Shown here: positions 57,811-64,000 of the stretch, piece by piece
Layout: the number at the start of each line of letters is the position of its first letter
Position numbering within the stretch: the first letter of the stretch is position 1
From: Cinnamomum chago
Lineage: Eukaryota; Streptophyta; Magnoliopsida; Laurales; Lauraceae
Length of the DNA stretch: 64,000 nucleotides
NCBI GenBank assembly: GCA_038049695.1
Contig: CP142451.1
Coordinates: 34,146,001-34,210,000, forward strand
Direction: 5' to 3'
Translations under genes and position numbers: made by a program
The notes under the pieces: generated by a model
What the model saw: the letters and a program-made list of their open reading frames with translations, nothing else
What the model was told of the DNA's origin: nothing
Database searches by the model: none

Positions 57811-60007
57811 CACAAGCCCATAAGCGAGCACAAATAGAAATCAACACATTTGTTGAATGGTTATTTGTATAACGGCAGGTTAGTATAATGACCGTTAATG
57901 AAAGCCCATTTTATGGACGTCCGCTTAATCATGGAAATGTCAAAGCCTTTCCAAACCCCTATTTCCCTTATAGGAAATGATTTTTCAAACATCATCATAA
58001 ATCAGTCACCATTTGTAACTTTTTCTTAGAGTAAATTGTGCAGCACCAAACAGTAAGAGGGGCACAAGTGCAGAAAAGCGATGCCAGTGGTGACACACAA
58101 ACATGCCCATGTTCCATAGTTAAATAACCATAAATCCCCATATCATAAACATCCTATTGAGCACCCAATAATTTATGTACTCACAAGAGATTGACAATTA
58201 ACACAAAATGTTGAGTCTCTTGACAATTAACACAAAATGTTAAGTCTCTCTTTTGGTTTATACAATCAAAACAACAGTGCACTTTTAAGTACAGAATTGG
58301 TACAAGTAGTTTGAAGAAGAAAGAAAGACCAAATTGCCAGCAGACATGACTGCAGTATGAAGAAAGTGAGGTTTCTGAGATTTCACCCGTTCGTTTACTA
58401 TCTTCTCCGAGGTATAAGACCTGTTCATCACAACTAAAACGTCATCTCATACAATAAATAAAACACTATATTTATATATATTTCAATATCAAATGCGTCG
58501 AGATTTCTCCAATTAAAATAAAACTTTCAAAAATTCTGTTCAATATTGTGCATTTTTAATAATTGTATACTTGCTAAGTTCTCAGCTTGTTTAGGTGGTT
58601 ATGGCCTTATAGAGTGGAGAAGGTTTGCCTGATTCCATTTACTTATGAGTGGCTCAAGCCCAGACCCTCCAGAATTAGAGTGGAGAAGGTTTGCCTGACT
58701 CCATTTACTTATGAGTGGCTCAAGCCTAGACCCTCCAGAATGTGTTAAGGTCAGGTGAGATCTAAATTTCACTGTTAACATTGTGAGTATTATTGTGGTC
58801 AATTGGCCTGAAAAAATTGTACAAATCTAGATTGAATTACGCTAGCGCCAGTGAATATGCCCAATTTCATACCAGTCTCATTATTAGTCCAGGCTTCATA
58901 AAAGCCAGTTGGAGCTTGTTGGCTTCACTTAAAAATGAAAACCTATCTTTTAAAAGAAATATAAATTTAAAACAAATTTTTAGCTGAGTTCAGCCACATT
59001 TTACAATCCAAGTTGCTCCAATTTATAGCTAAATTTAACTGTTGTATTTGAGCCCAACAAATTTAGTATTGGTCGAGCCCAACAAAAAAAGAAACTCTCT
59101 TTTAGCGGTAGACAAAATGAAATTACATGAAGAAAAAACCACCGCTCCTGCATGATTTTTGCGACATAAAATTTTTGTCACTATTTCCTACCCATTCTCT
59201 GAGACGGTTCGTCAGGAGCTTAAAACGACAATTGTAGCGGCGGGGAAAAATCTCCGCCACTAAAGGATGTTCCATCCACTACTAAAGATCACTTTTTTGT
59301 AGTGACAACTGCATGTTTTACAATTAATCAATATAATTGTGAGCCCAAATCTCATTAGTGTGGTGAAATTGCGACCGGTGCTGACATATTGGGAGGCAAA
59401 GAATTAAAGTGGCTCGGTTTAGGCTGTTCTCTAGTGGGGACTTCCTGAAAATATAGATTAATACTTGATGTGCGATGAGAGTGCAATGAGGACAAGGAGA
59501 TACAAGGGTGGGCTTTAAAATAAAAGCTAGGTTCGCTTTTAATATTATTATATATAAAGTGTCGCTACTTCTATTTTGAAACGCGACCAAAATGGGATTT
59601 ATATCAACTTAGATTTTAGGCCATGACCCGATATTGAACGCGGCAATAATTTAGAGGACTTTTGAGAATTGATGGGAGTAGAAGCGAGATTGGAGGCTGA
59701 TTGTTTGTTTCCATGGGCGTGTTTGATTCTAAAATACTAATCCCTAAGAATTCTAAAAATTGTACTCCTAAAAATGGCTGGAAGATCCATCAATGGCTAC
59801 CTAGCAATCTCCTCTCTTATATATGGAAAATGATTTGAGGAGGAAGATGGAAAATGGATACTTGTCCTTCACCCAATTAAATCAAACCCTAGGGAAGTGC
59901 CCCTTCTACATATTGACCTTATATCATTTACTACTCAATTTTTTAATACCATTGTGTCATGATTTTGTAATAATTTAATTCCATGAAAACAAATAATCCC
60001 TTAATAT
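57811..60007. other. Host DNA downstream of MIR159 copy 3
   Basis: Copy of 44861-47056, with the 65-bp direct repeat (58612-58741) and the CACTA-like terminus (to 59304). Confidence 0.6.
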
Positions 60008-60009
60008 CA

Positions 60010-60066
<57 letters not shown>

Positions 60067-60067
60067 C

Positions 60068-60241
60068 AATGGAGCTCCCTTCACTCCAAGTAAGAAAAGA
60101 AGAAGGCGACCTCATCTCCTGGTTCATGCACACCTTAAACTGCATGAACTCCTGCTAACTTCTACAGTTAAAAGGTATTCATGAACCAGCAGCTGTCAAC
60201 ACCCTCTTTCCTCTCTGGACTTGGAGTGAAGGAGCTCCAGT
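60068..60241 (-). ncRNA. MIR159: MIR159-type microRNA precursor, copy 3
   Basis: Third copy, with the mature arm at 60070-60090 and the star arm at 60219-60239, both unchanged from copies 1 and 2. It is flanked by (CA)n(GA)n at 60008-60065 and has (GAT)7 in its leader (60268-60288). If all three copies are expressed they would give the same small RNA, so they act as dosage copies rather than separate regulators (inference). Confidence 0.85.
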
Positions 60242-60404
60242 AACCCAAACTTCAAAATAATAGTAACGATGATGATGATGATGATGATGGAACAACATTT
60301 CTCCAACTGACTGAAAGGCCAACCACCATATCTACTAGAGAGGGAGCAAGTGAAATACTTAGCAAACCACAACACTCTTGAAGAGTAAAGGGGACAAGGG
60401 CTGC

Positions 60405-60414
60405 CTTTTATAGA
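60405..60414 (-). promoter_or_regulatory. Predicted TATA box of MIR159 copy 3
   Basis: Minus-strand TCTATAAAAG, conserved with the other two units. Confidence 0.65.
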
Positions 60415-63400
60415 TTTCATGATTTAACTATGGCCATTGGATGCCATTGAGATATGGAAAGTGAATCTTGAGTTGGAGATTTTCATTCATGTAAATCTAT
60501 GGTTTTGCCCATAGGAATGGGGCCTCAAAAAATAGGTTGTGGTTTAATTAGGATGGAGACTGGTTGTGGTATTTGGAAACCTGGTGAATCCTCCGTGATA
60601 CCCACTTTCCTAATATCCCTTCTCATAAAGGTATGTTTTTCAACGATGTGGACCTTTCCTCTTCCACGGCGGTACGAGTCCTACTTATGACTTGGAACAC
60701 GGTTTTCCTCCCTACGCATGGATATTGCAATAAAAGACTATGATATTATCAATTAAGTTTGTGCAATATATATATATATATATATTATATTGTGTGAATA
60801 ATAACCACCATCGGATTAGATTTTCTTGAAAATATAACTGGAGAATCAGTTGGGACTTTATCCGATATGGAGATTATTACTCAGATTAGCGCCAAGTGAG
60901 GATGAGTGTTAATTCATGTGGGTTAGTCTGTGTGAGGGGATTGGGATTGTTATGCTATGTCCCACATGGTGGTAAAGAGTTTCCTCTCTTGAAAATCAAT
61001 GAGAGGTACCTCTTAGCCCAACATAGCACATATATTAAAGGTTTAAAACTAAATATTAAGGTCATTTGATTGGTCAGTATTTTGGATATCCCTAATTCAC
61101 ATCTAACATTTCTATGACCGTAACTCTGAAATTGTCATGCATTTTGCCGAGCTCCACTAGAATTGAGAACTCTTTAAGGTACAATGTTGGATTTTCTTGT
61201 AGCATTGATCTTGAAAACCATGGAAGATAAATCTGCATTATAGGCCCGACTTAACCAAAGTCTATTATGACATTAATTAGCAAGCCAAAACGAAACATGT
61301 TCTACAATTAGTAGAGGTAGTCCAAAATTAGTACATCATAAAAGCATGTTTGGTAAGCATCCATGTAGTGAATCCCTTTTGATTTTCCTCGATCCCAATG
61401 GAGAGTTTAGGTTTGGTATTGAGATGAAAATAGTAGCAAGGACCTCCAGGATCCATGTTTCCTATTTTATTACTATAGGACCTCCCCAGATCCCCCTACC
61501 CCACTATTAGATTATGAAGATCAACGGAATCAAAGAAAGTGGAAGAAAGCGTAGCTATAGTGGTCATGGCTGGTAACTCAAAGGCTACCGGTTTTGCCTT
61601 TGGAAACATAGTTTTTAGGTCCCTTTATTTAAGATACGAATTGTTAATCATGTTTAAAATGTTCAAAATGGCTAGGAATTCAAATATCTACAACCGACTC
61701 CTCGTGTACTTTTGCGCTATTTTCAAAAAAGTTCATACCATAGATCATGATGTCCCGACTTCTATAGACACATTTTGTAAAATCTGAACTGTTTAGTCTC
61801 GTCTTAAGGTCTAAAATGGCTATGTCGTTAAATTTTAAAGAAGAATTAATCATGGGTCATACAAAAATTCCAAAAAAACATGTTAGTTGTTGAAGATATT
61901 TTTAACTTAGGAAGCCAGAAAAGACGCTGCTATAGTATCAAAATTGGTGACCTAAGAGGTTACCTTTTTTCTTTGGAACTCTATTGTTTGGATTCCATAA
62001 TCAATATTTGAACCACTAATCATAATTATAAGGTCATAAAGCCATTACATAAAATTTCAGCCATTTATTTGTCATGGAGTTTGAGATATTTGCAAATAAG
62101 TCTAGATCCCAAAATATCAACTTTTAATTTCCATGGGCCCAATTTGCAAGATCCGAACCGTTGAAACTCTCTAAAGAGCGAAGGATGGCTATGTGGTGAG
62201 GAATTAACCATTTTTTTCATGGATTTTGAGAAAATTGTAAGAAAAAAAGCCTATAACTGTAGGATCACACATCCCATAGATGGTAGGAGTCCTCTCCATT
62301 AACCAAACTTGGAACTTCCTTGGAAATCTTCTTTGGGATATGTTAAATTCAAGAGAATAAGGTAACCCTCTAAATAGAGTATTCCTCTTTGTTTAGGAAA
62401 CGTTCCCTAAAAACGTAACCCACTCCATAGCACCTGCCACACTTTGAGAACCCTCATTTCCTCTCATGTTGGTGAAATAACATCCTTGCCACATGTAATT
62501 ATTGACTTATTTCTGCGTGCTAACAATAGGGCACCAATATTTCCTGATCCCGATTAGAGACTGTCCCTCTATTACTTTAATGGAACGCTCAAACATTGGG
62601 TCCACAATTCATTTAACTAATTAGTTTGTTTTAAGATGATAGGTATAGAGTGCAGGTGAGACACTTAGTGAAATTGAAATATAAGATCTTGTCATTAGTA
62701 TGGTGCTAATGTAAGCTAACACTTAATTTAACCCATATCGACGTACCTTTGCTAGATTAAAGTGGTTCAGATCTCACACCACCTTAGTCTAAGAGCTGAC
62801 CTATACTTCACCTTAGCTAAAGAAAAATGCACTACTGGATTATTCATTTGTGAAAAAAATATAACAACAAACTACATATTTGATCAATCCACCAGTATCT
62901 ATTGAAGCAATCGAGACTACAATTTTGGAAGTTCTTGTTTTCAGAGTAAAATTTGGAAGTTGTTTACAAAGAGGGTCGTGCATTATATCAGTAGTGGTTT
63001 TGATAAGGAAAACTTGGTTCCACTCATGTTGAATAAGATATGTACTTGCGAAAAGCCCACAGCTAAGCACGGGCAGCGTGATTCATAAAATTAAATATTA
63101 TAAAAATTTATTATAAAATAGAAATTATGCCGTGGTGCAGTAAAATTATTTTTAAAACATGTATTTTCAATATTAAATATATTCCGAATTCTAAAGGACT
63201 ACCACAACAGCCTATATAATAAAAAAACTCTAGATTTTCTACTTTAATCAACCATTTAATTTCACAAAATAATAGAAATGGCGAAGATAAGTGTGCATTT
63301 AAGCAAAAAAAAGGGAGAAAAGATATATATGAAATTAACTCTGTAATTCGTGATATTTGGAAGCAATGGGTTTATTCAGAAGTTAATGAAGATTTATGTT

Positions 63401-63510
63401 ATCTTAGTTGATTAATGCATCCTATGGATCAATATACTATTTTAGACATGTTTTGTAAGATAGTAATCTCATCCGTAAGATCCAACCCTTAAAATCCATG
63501 ATAAACATGG
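60415..63510. other. Region upstream of MIR159 copy 3
   Basis: Copy of 47471-50564 with the ~300-bp diverged direct repeats (about 61545-61850 and 61930-62240). No gene is supported. Confidence 0.55.
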
Positions 63511-63712
63511 CACTACACCAAAAATAGGAAATTGGAACGGTTTAGGAACGGTTTAACTGATTAGGAATGGACGGATTAAGAACGGTAATCTGTTCAAATT
63601 TCCTGTTTTTGGTGTAGTAACCGTTCCTAATCCGTTCCAAAAATAGGAAATTGGAACGGATTATCGGATTCGGAATGGTAATCCGTTCCAATTTCCTGTT
63701 TTTGGTGTTGTG
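63511..63712. mobile_element. CACTA-type MITE, unit 3
   Basis: Copy of 50565-50766. Confidence 0.7.
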
Positions 63713-63963
63713 TGGATAATACATCAGATGCTTACCAATCCATAGATAATCTGTAAACATTAGAAGAAAATTATGATATTATATGCATAAGAAAAAGAGA
63801 AAAGGCCATAAGTATAGAGACAATGTAGAAAGTTATAGTAGGTACGATGAAATTGTCATCGCATAATTATAGTTGTGGTTCAAGTATGCAAGAACACAAT
63901 TGTGATAAACACCAAATAGATATATATCTATATGAATATAAAGATTCCAATAGAATGAAATTG

Positions 63964-64000
<37 letters not shown>
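63713..64000. repeat. AT-rich spacer with (TA)n(GA)n, unit 3 (cut by window end)
   Basis: The window stops inside the GA tract. Its true length here is not visible. Confidence 0.75.

Larger units (their letters stand above)
52074..64000. repeat. Tandem unit 3 (incomplete at window end)
   Basis: Third unit, without large insertions, so it shows the empty sites for both Athila-like insertions. It ends in the (TA)n(GA)n tract corresponding to about 51018-51058, leaving roughly 1 kb of the unit beyond the window. Confidence 0.85.

Overview
This is a nuclear window from a flowering plant, probably a woody eudicot or magnoliid. It is AT-rich, has plant-type LINEs, Athila-like Ty3/Gypsy and Ty1/Copia LTR elements with tRNA-Asp and tRNA-iMet primer sites, CACTA- and MULE-like DNA transposons, and a plant miR159-type precursor. 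The species cannot be named from the sequence. No intact protein-coding host gene was found. Almost every long open frame belongs to a mobile element.

The backbone is a head-to-tail array of at least three ~12.9-kb units: unit 1 from ~2065 to 22092, unit 2 from 22093 to 52073, unit 3 from 52074 past the window end. Each unit holds, in order, the right half of a MULE-like element, the 3' end of a LINE, a Copia LTR with its primer site, a LINE-like 3' end with poly(A), and ~9.6 kb of host DNA. The host DNA carries one MIR159-type foldback on the minus strand (17183-17356, 47109-47282, 60068-60241), each with a TATA box ~160 bp upstream. These miRNA precursors are the only convincing functional host genes seen. 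Left of unit 1 lie the left half of the MULE, LINE reverse-transcriptase remains and an LTR piece (1-472).

Two units carry large unit-specific insertions. Unit 1 has a whole-looking 7.2-kb Athila-like gag-protease element (7764-14944, target duplication ATACA). Unit 2 has a 17-kb composite (24564-41623, target duplication CTCGT) of the order LTR-internal-LTR-internal-LTR. Nested in its middle LTR is a 7.4-kb minus-strand Copia-type element (32014-39402, target duplication CAATC) with nearly identical LTRs. That nested element carries a gag-like zinc-knuckle ORF and, where pol would be expected, a ~1.8-kb array of roughly twenty unlike hairpins that share a loop motif.

The main points for a second look are the tandem MIR159-type loci, the hairpin array of the nested Copia element, and the mosaic relationship of the units (unit 3 resembles unit 1 on its left and unit 2 on its right). 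Smaller points are an old duplicate of the miRNA upstream region inside each unit, a possible RPA1-like gene relic, and a templated 49-bp filler. All comparisons were made by eye.
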